From positions 1 through 37,202 of the forward strand of contig JAQGBZ010000513.1 of NCBI GenBank assembly GCA_034687125.1: a DNA stretch of 37,202 nt, given 5' to 3'. Of this stretch, positions 10,864 through 25,200 are shown piece after piece. Position 1 is the stretch's first letter. The number at the start of each line of letters is the position of its first letter. The position numbers were made by a program, and so were the translations under genes. Under the pieces are notes generated by a model, which was not told where the DNA came from, did no database searches, and saw only the letters and a program-made list of their open reading frames with translations. The DNA comes from Neelides folsomi. Lineage: Eukaryota > Arthropoda > Collembola > Neelipleona > Neelidae.

Positions 10864-13200
10864 CTAAATAAAAATAAAAATCCAAATTAATCACCAAATA
10901 ATTAACATTAGTCAAATTAACATTAATTAACATGAAATTAAATTAACATCTTTACCCAAAACCCTATTATCAAAATTTGTATTTAATTTTAAGCTGCTTA
11001 AATAAAACTATGTGTATGGTATAATATATTGGTCGTATATGGCATTGGTATTGGTAAATACATATACATAAATATTATGCTAAAAGGAGATGTGTTGTTA
11101 AATAAAAATTTTCACGAACTATTCAAAAGCGATCTAATGAAGATTTTCACATTTGAAAATATTCATGAGATTTGTTGATGACTTCACCCAAAGACCTTCA
11201 GTTTTTTTATATCTATAAATGCATATGCCCCTTTGACTATCTCACACACCTTTATTATTTATCACTTCATATGTAATTGGATTGAGAATCGAAACTTAAC
11301 AAGTCATATAAAATACAAATCAAATCAAATATCAAATCATATGTTGGTCAAATGCATCAGATGCATTTTCCATCATAGTCAATGATATCAAATATCTCAA
11401 AGCTTCAAACCTCAGTTTCTTGTTATATATGTACATATATCAAAAGCGTATATAAAGATTCGCCAAAAAGATGTTTATATGACTATGCTTTAAGAGCCTT
11501 TGGGTATTACACATTATAATGAGAAGTTGTTTTTTAAGGAAACTGAACGTGTATAAGTATAGGAATGTAAATATTCAAGAAATGCATTATCATAATATAA
11601 AAGTACTTTGATATAATTGTGTGTATCTCCACAGGAGTTGAAGCTCATTGAAGCCCATTGATGCTCATGGAAGGAAATGCGGGGAATCTCTAATATTAGA
11701 ATTGACATCATCAAACAAATTCTCCACTAACATTTAACCAACCACAAAAAACATAAATGACACACTTATACATACAGTAATTATATAGGTTTTATGTCTA
11801 GAATAAAATGCTCAATGTTTTAAATACATATAAGAATCTTATTAAAAAATAATGTGTTAAATGGACAGAAGGCAAATTTTAATTAAATGGGTTTAAAGGC
11901 TTAAATGAACTTAAAGGATTCAATGATTCAAATGATGAATTTTACCAAATGTACATTACAATTACAATATTATCACAAAGCTAGAGATTTGCTATTTATT
12001 ACAATATTGGTATATGTATGGTATGGTACATTTAGCTATTTTAAGGATTTCTGTGAATAATATTGTGTGATTATTAGTGAAGTTAAATTTAATTAAGCTG
12101 TAGCTTTTAGTTAAAGTCAATTTTGAGTTAATTTGGATGTTTGGATCAATCAGTCAAATTCATCTCCACACCTGTTCAACGAAGGCTTAAGGTAATTTAC
12201 GATCGATGAAAATGATGAAATCATTCTGACTAATTAATTATCCTTCCGCCACGCACAAATTTCACATATAAAATTCTCACAATGTTCAAATTGACGTCTA
12301 AATTCTCCCTTGACATTTTCATTAATATACCATAGCCTATATAAGTCTATAAGCCTATCTTGTATTTTACTTTATATACTTGTATGTACTTATATGGTAA
12401 AGATTACATAAAACGTAGAATGTTTTAATGAGTAATTTGAAAATATGAAAAATGTTAATGTTAATTTAATTTAAATATAGATTGTGAAAAACCTTTTAAT
12501 TTTATTTGTCTGAAAGAGATAAAAGGGGTTTAAAGGGAGAGAAGATTAAAAGGATATTTTTTACAGCTTGTTAAATCTGCTTTGTTCGACTCAATCCCAA
12601 TATAAACGAACAAGAAGAGATAAGAAAATGGAAAATGGGACATCGAGTGCAACTTATAATAAAACTTCTAAATTCTAATTACATACCTTCATTTACCAAT
12701 ACACAATTATACTTCTTTATACAATGTCCAATTGTAAAATATTTTCTTTAATGCTTATTGTTAAGTTTGTTAGGTATATGATTAAATGTTTAAGTTTAAA
12801 ATAAACTTCAACTAAAACTTTAATTATATATTATTATAATCATTAAACCAAATAATCATTTTGAATGACCATTATTATTATTTTATGAAACTAGTTATAA
12901 AACTTAGTTATAAAATGAAACTTTTTATATAATGATATTTTATACGCATAGAGCTATAAAATTAAAAAAATTATATTTACTTTATTACAATAATTAATAA
13001 ACTTAATAAACATTAAGTTTTTTAATAATATTTAAGTTTGTTTACCTGAAGAATTTAAAGCTTGAATGAAGTCAAGGTTGAGATTCTTCGATTCACCTTT
13101 ATCCTTCTTGGAGTAAATTAAATTGGATTTTTAACTGAAATGATTAATTTGGGAATTTGTAATGATCTTCACTTCACCGATTCACCGCATTGTTATTGGA
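10864..13200 (-). other. Esyt: E-Syt 5' untranslated exon and 2.2-kb first intron
   Basis: The coding start at 10860 is preceded by only three bases and a splice acceptor (ATTTAG|AAAATGG), so the leader is spliced. The best donor upstream is CTTCAG|GTAAAC at 13046, giving an untranslated exon from 13046 up to roughly 13150-13300 and an intron of 2182 bp. The intron shows no coding exon on either strand. The exact transcription start is not visible. Confidence 0.5.
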
Positions 13201-14186
13201 AAATCTTGAATGTGCATGTTGAGGTTAATTTATTTAAACTACGTTTTTGCTCACTCCAAACACGTTTAAACTCCCGAATAAATGTAAATAACTTCCAAGA
13301 AGAATTAAGTTAAACTTTTACATTTTTTCTATTTATCTTGGTGCAAATGCGAATGTTAAATATTTAAATAATTTAATTATCGGACGGAGTTTCAAGTACT
13401 TGAAATATCACAATTCGGATGATTAAATTCGATTTTTAATTATCTTTGGTAAGCTTTTAATTAAATTCTGCAAGTGAAGGTCTGTCTGACCTCACTGCTC
13501 AATTCCTCACGAATGGGAAAATGTGAACGGGGCAGAAGAAGCACATGCGTCCGATAGGGAAAAATTTCAAGGCCCAATTACATAGACAAATAAAATGAAA
13601 CCAAAACACATTTTTAGCTCTTTAAACCACTTTTGTCAACGAGAGAATCCACCGCTAATTAATAATTAATGTTGAACATACTTTCTCCTTTAAAGCTGAA
13701 TACTAAATCCATTGCTAATTAAAAATTAACTAATTATTTGTTAAATTGGGATATCAATTTTAAAAAATCTCTCATGTTCGTAATCGTAAATTTCATAAAA
13801 GATGTATTGAATCTTGAATCATAATTCTTAATGAAGCTTAAAATGTTAAGTTAATTAAATGCTTTTAAATATTTTGTTATTATCGTTCAATAATTCATTA
13901 AAAGTATACATAACATGTAAATAATGTTAAATAATATGTATAAACGATAATTGAAGAAATAAAGTTAACGTTGAATGATGATTTTGTTTACGGAGCATTT
14001 AGAGAAATATAAAATACACATAAGAACATATCTCGCGAATCTTTAGCCGAAAATTCCAATTCCGGAATTTGGAGAATCTTTGATTAAATGTTTAAATAAA
14101 TTCTAATAAAATTTTAATTTAAGAGTTAATATAATTAAAAATTCCATTTAATTGTGTTCCTACTTTATAAGAAATTTTGGGGTTAG

Positions 14187-14240
14187 GGTTCCTGTCCCGT
14201 GACTTAAAGGTCCCGTGACTTAAAGGTTCCTGTCCCGTGA
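14187..14240. repeat. Short tandem duplication upstream of MRPS21
   Basis: Three units in a row: GGTTCCTGTCCCGTGACTTA plus AA (14187-14208), a shortened GGTCCCGTGACTTAAA (14209-14224) and GGTTCCTGTCCCGTGA (14225-14240). It is GC-richer than its surroundings and about 180 bp upstream of the MRPS21 start codon. Confidence 0.75.
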
Positions 14241-14360
14241 TTCATTTTTAAAGGTAATTGATCAAATACCAAAAGTAGAAAATACTCGGCTGATTGTAAA
14301 AGACTTCAAATATATAAAAGCCCTAATTAAAAATAATTGATTTCGATACAAGTCATATAC

Positions 14361-14409
14361 GTAAGATAAGAACATTTAATTAGTTTGGATTAATTTGGTT
14401 ATTTAACAG
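14361..14409 (+). other. Probable 49-nt intron in MRPS21 leader
   Basis: GTAAGA at 14361 and a good acceptor TATTTAACAG ending at 14409 bound a 49-nt AT-rich stretch that ends eight bases before the MRPS21 ATG. Size and sites fit the short introns of the other genes here. It does not affect the protein. Confidence 0.5.
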
Positions 14410-14416
14410 TTGTGAG

Positions 14417-14689
14417 ATGAGATTTCGGTGTCACGCCAGTTGGTTGGCGAGGACGGTGATGGTCCAAGAAGGGAACGTGGACGAGGCGATGCGACTCCTC
14501 AATCGACTGATGAGCCGAGACGGGCTTTTGGAACTATATCGTCGAACTCGTGTTTTCGAACCTCATTGCCAAGTTCGAAGACGTTGGAACTACGAGAAAT
14601 GCAAAGCTCTGTACGACGAAGATATGACCAGGAAAATTCAACTCATTTCAAGGAAAAACCGAATTGATCCTTTTCCGGGATGTTTCTAA
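14417..14689 (+). CDS. MRPS21: Mitochondrial ribosomal protein S21 (bS21m)
   Basis: Single coding exon of 90 aa, the usual length. The body ARTVMVQEGNVDEAMRLLNR, the charged middle region (RRRWNYEKCKALY) and the end RKIQLISRKNRIDPFPGC are typical of metazoan MRPS21, the homologue of bacterial bS21 in the mitochondrial small subunit. The start at 14417 gives the expected short N-terminus before ARTVMVQ. A leader intron probably ends at 14409. It is the only intact gene on the plus strand and is head-to-head with E-Syt, about 1.2 kb from that gene's leader exon, so the two may share an intergenic control region. Confidence 0.95.
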   Translation: MRFRCHASWLARTVMVQEGNVDEAMRLLNRLMSRDGLLELYRRTRVFEPHCQVRRRWNYEKCKALYDEDMTRKIQLISRKNRIDPFPGCF

Positions 14690-16278
14690 AAGTTTCCTCT
14701 AGTTTTAATTAATAAGGAAAATAGAATTGTAATTAAAAGTCAAAAGAATTTAAATAAGTTTTATTAAATTAATGTTAGTTTGTTACTTTCATTTAAATAG
14801 ATTCATTGTGAATTAAATGAAATCAAACAATTATAAATTTCTCATTTATTTCAACGCTGCGAGACGCTGGCGCTTTACACATTTAATATTAACAATTTTA
14901 TTAAATTTTAATTTCCTATTAAAGTTTTAAACTTTGAAACCACCTTGGGTCTAAAATATATTAAATACTTATATCCAAATTACGTCAAGACTATTCATTT
15001 CCCATTCCATGATGGGAAACCTAGAAATATTTTTTATCAATTTTGACTCATTTTTTAAAATTAAATGTTTAATTAATAATTTCTTTAGTTTATGTAAATT
15101 AACAATATTAACCAAATCCAAATTAAAACTAAATTTTTACATCGAATTTTACAAAGCACAACCTTGAACGGAGTCAATGAATTTTTTTCTCAAACTCCTT
15201 AAACAGTTTCGGTTTTCCAATTCCTCTAACAGCTCAACTACTTAAAATACTTCATAATTATTAAAATTAATTATTTTTATAAAAATTAACTTCAGTTAAT
15301 ATATCGTAATTAAACAGATTATTAACAATTATAAAGTCTTGCTAATAATATAACAATTTATAACATTACATCAATGTTGATTAAATTAACGATTGTAAAA
15401 TAAAAAGCTACCCTTTGCGAGTTAGAGTCCTTTCCCATAATTTAAAACTCAAAATTAACAGTTAACTAATAAAATTAATAATACACATTTGAAAATAATA
15501 CTTACATTCCTCTTCTAACAAAGTTAAAAACAACATGCAAATAACAATCAAATAAAATAAGCTGCGAACAAAAACAATACAAAACATTATTCAATCAATT
15601 AACTTATTTAACATTTAACTTATTTATCTGTAAATTGTAAAAATCTTTTTAAAACAAATAATGTCAAACACCTCAATACAGTCAGTTTACAGTAAAACAT
15701 TTAAAAAATATTTTTTACATAGTCTTGACAAATCAGTAAAATATAATTAAAAAGGTAAAATTAAAACATTTAAAATACCTTTCATTAAAACCACATAAAA
15801 TTAACAATTAATAACCTCATAGGATAACAAAACGTACTCATAATTAACATTTAATTCACAATTAACATTTAATTGATAATTAACATCTTAATTAAACTTA
15901 ATTCATTCTCAACTCCCAATAAAATTTACAGTCAAATTCTAATAAAATTCAATTTTTTCTCCATTTAAAGATTGCACACACTTTTTGGCATTTCCGTTCA
16001 AACATTGAGCTTCCATTTTTTAACTCATTTTTCCCATCATTTCCATCAACTATAATTTACATAATTGTCCTTAGACATTTAATTGTCCATAAACATAATT
16101 GTCAATAGACTTAAATGTCCTTAGACTTAATTGTCAAACTTAACTAATTAGTCTTAATTAACTCTTAGTTTTATTAATCTCAACTTATCTCTAAAAGCAA
16201 GCTATAAAAACTCGTTTTTAAGTACTTTTGCCATCCTTCGATGAATCTGAGATTTCAAAATTTCCAAATCTCGTCCAA
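14690..16278. other. Convergent 3' intergenic region
   Basis: Lies between the 3' ends of MRPS21 (+) and DLG5 (-). It is very AT-rich and dominated by TTAATTAA-like runs. No open exon with splice sites on either strand. A candidate AATAAA for DLG5 is at 16170-16175. The open frame at 16241-16441 on the plus strand is antisense to the last DLG5 exon and is not a gene. Confidence 0.6.
16170..16175 (-). terminator. Candidate polyadenylation signal AATAAA for DLG5
   Basis: TTTATT on the plus strand, about 105 nt after the DLG5 stop codon. Plausible by position only. Confidence 0.35.
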
Positions 16279-19200
16279 CTACGCCAAGAACGTTTTTTCT
16301 GCTGGAACAAACAAAGTTTTGGCTTGTTCTTTATCAATAGCTGCCTTCACTTGGTTCGCCATGTTCAATATGTTTGATCCGCCAGGTACAACCGCTGGAA
16401 TTAAAATATGCCAAACATTAAATTTAAAATTGATCTTTTAATTAATTATTTTCTTCTTTATTAAGAAGTTATTTGAATCATCTCATCTTTTAATAGTTTA
16501 TGAACAATTTTCTAATAATGTTTATTTATGAACAATTATAATTAAAAATGAAGATTTATGCTTACCAGTAATTAAGTGATTGTATTCGCTCTCAACTTTA
16601 AGCGAATGTTCATAAAGTTCCTTCGCCGCTTTGGCATTTATTTTATCTCCGTCGCCTCGCAAATCTTTAATTTCTCGGATTTGCTTCGAAGTCTTGAATT
16701 TAACGAGGAGAATGATCGGATACATTTTGGCTCTTTGGAGTCTTTCAACCCCCGCTGTGCTAATGTCCAAGATGCATGTCATCTAAATACACAAATATCC
16801 ATTTAAATAAAATAACATTAATCTAACCAAATTAACATTTAAATAAATATTGAAATGACCATTAATTAAAATACAAATTTAAAGTCAATTAAAGTTTATT
16901 AACCTTTGAGCTGACATCATTTATAGTCGAAAGCCACATGACTTCAAAATTACTTCCTTTCCTTTTATAATCAATGATGGAATTATCCGAAAGTCCTTCT
17001 TCAAGAATCTTCAACGCTTCCCGCCCATTGGCCATGGTTTGGAACGGAGCTCGACCAAAATGATAAAGATTATTTTGGACAATTCTTTCAGCAATTAAAT
17101 CGCTCAATGCACCAACAATCACCACCGGTCTTCGGAAGCTTTTACCAGAGACTAAAAAACAACAAACAATATATTGAATAAAAACATAAAACAACATACA
17201 AAAAAATAAACTATTTAATTATTTAAATAAGTATAACTATAATTAAGTATTAATAAAATAAAGTAAAAGGTTGTTTTAATTAATTAAAATTTTAATTAAA
17301 AAATTTCTCACAATCAAGCCGATTAACTCTGACATAAGCATTGAGAAGAATGTCATCTTTGTATTGAACTCCTTGCTGAGCCGGAACATCTCCATAAGAA
17401 TTGATGGAGAAATCGGAAAAGGACGCGAGTTCTCTGGAAGAACTTCGCTGATGAGATTTACGTCGGAAAAAACTTCGTCTTGTAATTGTTGAACTTCGTC
17501 GATCGTCGCTGCCAATGTCGCTGCTACGCTTAAACCTCAATTCCTCTTCAACCCTACAATTAAACACAATCAATTAAAGTTAAAATTAACTAAAATTAAA
17601 TTGTTAATTAAACTCCATTCTCACAATGAAATTAAAAAAATTATCTTAGTTGAATGTCAAAGTTATTTAATTTAAAGTTATGTTAATTAAATGTCAATGT
17701 GATTTACTTTAATCTTGAAGGAATCACCCCCCATGCAATTTTATCTCCATCAGCATTAACTTTCCAAGCCCTCCATTTCCCTTGTTGGCCATTGTACATC
17801 GTTCCGTCCACAAAAAGAATTTCATCTTTTTGGAACGACAAAACTTTTTCTTCTCCGTTCATCATTTGTTCTTCGTGGGTCAAAGGCGGATAATCAAACA
17901 ATGCCCGAATGTAAAAACTATCCCCTGGCTTGCTCTGAACTTCTTTGAATCCTACAAATTAAAAATAAAAACAAATGTTATTTTTTTAAAGCTAATCGAA
18001 CTAACCGATCTATTTGAATTAACTAAATAATGAATATTAAAAAACAATTAAAAAATAAAATTTGGCAATAAATAAAATTTAGCAATAAAATAAGATTTGG
18101 TAAAATTCCTTACTTTCAAAATTGTGCAAAACTCTCATTTCAAGTTTATCAAATGGTTTTGCCAATTCAAGTGCCGCTTCCTCCGCCGTCGCTTGTCTCA
18201 AATCCGTCCCGTTAAATTCTAAAATTTGATCTCCAACTCTTAGTCCGATCAATTCTGCAATTGATTCCCGATGTACAGAATGAACAAAAATCCCGACAAC
18301 GTTTCCGCCAACCAACGCAACTCCCAAATTCGTTGTTGGATTTGTTAAAGAATAAGTCAAAAATCTGGGTTTTTCTTCATTATTTTTCAACCCGCCTTTT
18401 CCTGCCGAACTCCTCAGAGGATCTGCATGGGAAGGATGGGCCGGGTGCGGTGGAGGAGAATCTGAAAATCCCACTGGTGGGTTTATGCATTTCGGTTGTC
18501 CACCGCCGAGTTTGCCAGAATGACCCGAAGCAGCTGAGGATCGATTCACATTCTTTTTTGAGTTCACTCGGACCAATGTTGATTGCGGAGAATTGCAAGG
18601 TGTTGGTGAACCGGAACGTGACCCCGAACCGGATCCAGAATTCCCACTTAGGGAATCGTGTTCGGATGAGGAATCCGCACCGTCTGAATGTGATCCCGAT
18701 TCTCCTCCTGAGCTCGAATGTTCTTCTTCAACTAGTTTAAATAAACAATTAAAATAATTAACAATTATTACTAAATTGCTTCAAAAATCCTCTTTATATT
18801 AAAACTAAATTTTGTAATTTGAACATACGCGAACTTCTGTATTTATCCGGCAGGTACTGAACAAGGATCGTAATATTATCTCCACATTGGCGTAAGACGC
18901 TCGCAGCCAAATCATAAGTCGCTGAACGCATATTAATTCCACAAACTTCCAAAAGTTGATCTCCAACCTTAACAATAACAAATAAAAAAATTATTAAATA
19001 TTAAGTATATTAAAGTAATTAAAGTATTCATATATTTGTTAGTATATTATTGAAAATCCTAATATTTGTATTGTAAAAATATTTAAACCGCGCCGGTTAA
19101 ATTTTTAATACATAGTTTTAATATGCTCTTAAAAATAAATATAAACAGTTAGGTCGTGCTCGTAATTTTAAATACGATTTACTTTACTGTTACTCATAAA

Positions 19201-22200
19201 GGCATAATTAATAACTATTGATAAAAAGAACTTTTTCTTACAGTTAATCCAATTTGTGACGCGAGAGAATTTTCATTAACCGAAGACACAAAAACTCCAC
19301 CGGCTTTGCAGTCAATTTGAATCCCCAGCGGTTCCATTGATTTATCATATTTGTCAATTGTGACTTTCCTTAAAGCTCCTGGCGCTGGTTTCATCGCTGG
19401 CCAAGTTCCATAAGTTCCAAGACCAACTGGCTGTCCGGGTTGGAGCATCTAAAAACACAATTAAAATAATTAATTTCAATTACTTAATTTAATTAACTAA
19501 TCAACTTTATCTCTGCCATTTGGCCTTCAAAAAACTTTTTCCGACTGTAAATGGAAAATTCCTCACCGTAATCTTCCGCTCTTTTCCATACTTTAATAGT
19601 GAAAGCGTGCAAATGAGAAGCGTGAATTAGCAACATTATTTACATCATTAATTTCATTACATTAATTACATTAAACTAATTCAAATTAAACTAATTCAAA
19701 TTAATTCCAGTTAATTCCAATTAATTTCAACCATGTTAAATGTCTTAATTTTTTACGAATTAATCCAACATGGTTAATTAATGTACATTACATTAAAAGT
19801 TTTAATATAAAACGAATTAATTTTAATTCCAATTACCTCGATGTGATAAGTCGGCATCGGAGAATTCCTCAGATCGAATTTCTCCGTGGATGATCTGGAA
19901 GTGACGGATTGATTACTTGGAATTCGAATCCTCTGCGGTTCTCTTTTTCTTGGAAAAGTTCCAGACGGCTCCATTGGGTTCATAATTGGATATGAAGGTT
20001 GAAGCAAACCGTCGTCGGAAGATCTCAAATGACTTTTCCCTCCCAATCCCAAAAGCCCATCTTGATGGTGATGATGACTCGAATGCTGGCCATGGGACGA
20101 GTCCCCTCCACTACCCCCATGGGGCTCAAACGTATAGGAATTGCCAACCAAGGGCCCTGAGCTTCCTTTCAGACTCAACGGCACCAAAGGCCCAATTGGT
20201 TCTCCATGGTGATGGCCGTAACCACCACGGAAACGACTACCTGAATAACGATCCAGAGTTGCACTCAAAGACCCAGGAACTGAATGACCAAGAACTACAA
20301 TAAAAATAAAATTAGTTAATATTTTAACCTATCATAAATAAATAATAAGATAAAGCATATTAACATTATTGTTAAATAAAATTACCAGTGTTGATTAAAT
20401 TGATTTAAATAACTTTAACTAACTATAATGATAACTTAATAATCAAAGCTATTTGGAAAATTAACCAATGTAATGTCAAATAATGAGTCATTGAAATTGG
20501 ACTTGGAATACTTAAATGTAAATTCCCTTGTTTAAATAAATAGTTAACTATCAATCATTTCACTTTTATCTAATCTTGGAATTAAACGCGTGTATTGGGG
20601 CTTCTTTATTTTACGCAAACAAGATGTAAAATGAAAAGTTTTTGGAATTGATTTGAAATATAAATATTATCTATCTTATAATGTAAATTACAATCATATA
20701 CAAATGTAATATGTAATCTGTATATTTGGCTTGTATTTGGTTAGGATAATTGATGTATCATTGTTAAGCTTTTTATCATCTCTTTTATCAATTGGTTTGT
20801 TTGGTTCATAAAGACGCAAATAATTTTTTTATCAAACTCCATGTGCGGTAATGAACCATTTAACTTTTCAATTGGACTCCAATTATTGGAGTAAAAATAT
20901 AACAAAGTAAGTTAAATTTAAGTAAGGCAATTTAGTTCAATGAAATAAAATAGGTGTAAACAAGTTGTTATCAAAAAAACAAATATAAAATTGGAAGTTG
21001 GAAAACATTTATCATTTTAAATCTAATGGTTAAAATGGGTCGAATAAAATGTTATTTTATTAAATAGTTAAATAGGTTGAACTTGACCTGTTTGCCCAGG
21101 CGGGGTCACGACATTGTCCAAATGGTCAGATTCGCTCGAGTCTTTTTGATTCTTCACCATCTTCTTTACATAATACTCCAAAATCTCAACATTCCCAGAT
21201 TTAACAGAGAAATCGATGCTCGAACCATCAGACATTGTTAATGTTGGAACAACACTTGTTCGATCTCCCCCTCTGAAATTAAAAAAAACAATATTTAGCT
21301 TAACTAATGTATATTTTCATTTATTAACAAAAATCGACTAAAGTTTATAAAAATTATTAATTAAAAGAATATAACTTTAATTATTAAATTAGGTACTGTT
21401 CAGTCAGTTAATTATAATTAATTAGAGTTTAAAATTCTCACTGTTTCATTTTCTGCCCAATGTTGACATGTGAGTCAGGGTCAAAAACCCCAAAAGAGTA
21501 AGGTCGATGCGGCAGAGGTTTCGTAGAAGTTGCAATTGACCCAACAGACTTTGCCGGATGTGGCGGTCCCCCCAAATCCCAAATCAAAGACGAAATCGGT
21601 GGTCGATCCCGCGTCCCGCTCCCGGGTCTTCTTATGCAAACTGATGAATTATGCGGGGAAGGAACAACTCCCGGGTAATGCGGTCGTTCATAACTCAGCT
21701 GGATATCTTCAATTCCTCCATTGTGGGGCAAAGTGTAAGAACAAGCAGAATTTCGATTTAAAACCACACGTGGCCAAGTGCCATTTTTGGAATCTTCCAT
21801 TTCTGGGCCGGCTGAAGGTTGGCGGGAAGACGCCCGTTTTTTCCTACTTTTTTTGTGAGTTGAAACTCCGCCGCCGGAATTAATTGCGGAATCCAAAGTG
21901 GCCAAAGTTGCTTCTTCCGGGCTGGACAAAATCTTTCGGGGGAGTTTGACTTTGAAAATGTCGCGGAAACCTCCGGAACCTTTTTGACTCCCTTTGAATT
22001 ATTTAAATAAAGTTTTATTAATATGAGGAATTAAGCAATAGATAATCTTAAATCCCATTTGCTGGTTTATATTACTGGTATATATATATCACTTTTTTTA
22101 AATAAATAAATTAGTTAGTTAAATAAAAATTACCTGATGGATGTCTTCGGTTAGAATTGTTCGAATCTGATTTATCTGACTTGAGTGAGGAATTTGATGC

Positions 22201-25200
22201 ATGTGTGGATTTCCCTTGTTGGACTGATTGTTGAGGTGATAAACCTCCCATTGGATGATTTTGATGAGGTACATTTCCTGTATTATAAAAAATTCAAATT
22301 AGTTCATTAATTACAATTAGAGGAAAATAACATTAAAAAGTTTATAAATAATTATTAAGGTGGGACTTTAATTAATAATGGGATAAAAGTTAACCTTTCA
22401 AAGTTCCCATTTTGATTCCCCCAACATGAATTGAATTCCCATTGATTGGTGATGAAAGATAGGCAGCGGAGCGTGAAAGTGTTAAATGGATCGGATCGAT
22501 GTCTTCAGAAAGAGCCATCACGGCGTCATTCACATTGTCGATCGGAGTGTCGTTGATCTAAATATTTAGTTTTTATTTTAATATTAATATAAATCACAAT
22601 TAATCAAATCAGTATTTATAAACAAATGTTGCTGTTAAATGGTCCATTCGACCAACAACGATAAAATCCCAAATCTAAGGAATTTTTAATGATCTTAACG
22701 ATTGATGAACTGAAAGTTAAAAAGTTAAAAACTTACAAAAAGGACTCGATCTCCGATATTCAAATTGCTCTCTTTAGCTGCTGGAGATCCTGGAATGATT
22801 TTCTTGATGTAAACTCCGGGTTCAAAAACGAGGCCATGATCTCCAACACGGACATTTGGGAGCTAAAAAATATTAATAACAATTAACTAACTAGAATAAT
22901 TAACATTCAATTAGCTAACCATGTAACCATTAACTAACCCTTAACATTAATAAATGTGTAATTAGTTAGATAATAATAAGTTAATGTTACCTTAATTGAA
23001 TAATGTCCAGAAGGTAGATCGGAATCAATTGCCGAATCCCTCGATTCAGAAAATGAAGACGAAGCGGAAAGATATCTAAATCTTGGACTTCTCGTTTCTT
23101 TCTCAATTTCCATTCTTTCTCTGAGTTCTCTCAATTGCTTGGACGCGAGATTTTTCTGTTTTTTGATATCTTCCGATTCGGACAAAGCTTCAGCCAAATC
23201 TGACACAGCTCGATCTCGTTCTCTTCGAAGACGATCGCAAAGAGTTCGCAAACTTTCCCTTTCCTTTACGATTTTGTCTCGTTCTGAAAATGCCCATTCT
23301 CGACGATGTTTTGAAACTTCTGCTTCTTGAGCTGCCTCTGTTTAATTTTAAATACCCAAACCGTTAAATTATTTAATTAATTAATTATATAATTAAATCT
23401 TCATACTACAATTAACAGAATAAACTTGTCAGAATAAACTTGTCAATTTTCTCACCATTAGAATCATTAAGCGAAAGACATAGGGGAAAAAGTTTAGAGT
23501 TAATAATAATGTTAAAGAACAGTTTAGAAAAAGTATTTAAAAATTAGTTAATTAATAATTAGTTAATTTAAATACCTTGAACTTTATCAGCCAATTCTTT
23601 ATTTTGAGCTTCAAGTGCTTTCATTTGTTTCTTTGCTTGGGCGAGATCATCGGTGAGTTTTTCGAGTTCCCTGTGAACGGAATCCCTTTCTGACATTATT
23701 AATGAGTATTCGGCCAGGGCCGCGTCTCGTTCCTCGGTCAGTCGCTTAATGTCTTTGTTTGATTTGATTCTCACAGCCATGGCCTGATTGATCTCCTTCA
23801 TGGCTTCTTCGTGCTGCTGCGTGACTTTGCCCAGCGCTTCCTTGTATTCGTTCATTTCTCTCAACGCCGTGTCCCAACGGCGGATCGCAGCTGTGCATTG
23901 CTGCTTTAACCCATTTTTCTCTCGGATTGCGCTACCCGTTTCTTGCAAGGCGTCTTCGTACAATTTCTTCACCTGGTTAACTTCCTCCTGCAAAATAAAC
24001 ATCCATGAAGAAAACCATACAATAAAAATAAACCCATACAACTTGAGCTTAAACATCGATACAATTAAATTAATTTATTAAAATATTAAAATAATTAAGA
24101 ATGTAAATAAAATTGTTTTTGGGCTTATAAGCGATGCTAAATTTAAATGACAATGGAACTGAAAGTATTAATTATAATTAATAAAAGTAATTAAGTACAG
24201 TTAGGTATTTATTACAGTTTAAAAGAAGTGGAATTTAATTAAAGTTTTATGGAGATTTAATTAGGGTTTAATTGTAGTTTTGTTAGTTAATTAAGGGTTT
24301 AATTACCCGAGTCAATTCCAATTTATTGACAGTTCCTGAATGAGTTTTCATGAGGTCTGTGTAGAGTTTTCCCAAACTTTCGTAATCTTCTTTCATCGCC
24401 TCATACTTTTGGAAGATTTCCTCCGGATCGCCCATTCTTCGATTCCCTTCACAATCAAATCATCAAATTACACAAAACTCGTAAAACAAAACCACTCGAT
24501 TCATTTCAATTCCTATTCACCTAACATTTACTTTAGAAATTAATGGAACAGTTCAACTGAATAAACTGAATAAGATACAATCCCTTTAAACTTAAACATA
24601 CATTAGTTAAGACTCCAATAAATTATAACTTGCAAACTATATCCTATAAACTATAATGTTTAGTTAAATAATAAAGTTTATAAATATAGAAAATAGAACA
24701 TAGGTAAGGTTCATAAAATTGATAAAAATACTCTATACGGGTTATCTTATCTCAGGGAAAATAAACTCAATAATATGAATAAAAATCTGTATAGAAAATC
24801 TATAGATTTATAAGAAAACGAATGACGAATACAAATAAAGATCGGTCCAATTTTGACCAACACGAAAATCTCATTTTCTCCATTTTCTTCATACCCAAAT
24901 GAACCAAATAAACCGAATATCGGTGAATAGGAAAAATATGAATATAAATGAAGGACAAATGACGGAGAATTTGGAATTTTGATTAAATTTCAATACTTGC
25001 CCTTTCGAAAGGAATTTATTTGAATATTTAGCATTTTTATATACGTAAATATACATAAAAATATGTAAATATATTACAAGCAAATAAAATGAAAACGAAA
25101 GGAAAATTAAATGAACAATTTGAACATCTGAATTTAACCCTATTTGATATGACTTTTATTGATATTATTGATATATTCATTTATAAAGGGTTTTGATATT

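Noticed and set aside
11514..11714. Minus-strand open frame in the first E-Syt intron
   Set aside because: Starts and stops are unremarkable in AT-rich sequence, there is no splice or composition support, and no recognisable protein.
16241..16441. Plus-strand open frame of 66 codons
   Set aside because: It lies exactly antisense to the terminal DLG5 exon (16279-16394), whose splice acceptor, phase and GK-domain ending fit; the plus frame has no family or splice support.
23455..23500. Possible microexon ending at a GTGAGA donor within a DLG5 intron
   Set aside because: No acceptor gives a phase-neutral exon, and the flanking exons 23576-23987 and 22991-23337 already join in phase.
24889..25083. 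Hydrophobic minus-strand open frame in the first DLG5 intron
   Set aside because: Phe/Ile/Tyr-rich translation typical of random AT-rich DNA; no splice signals fit.
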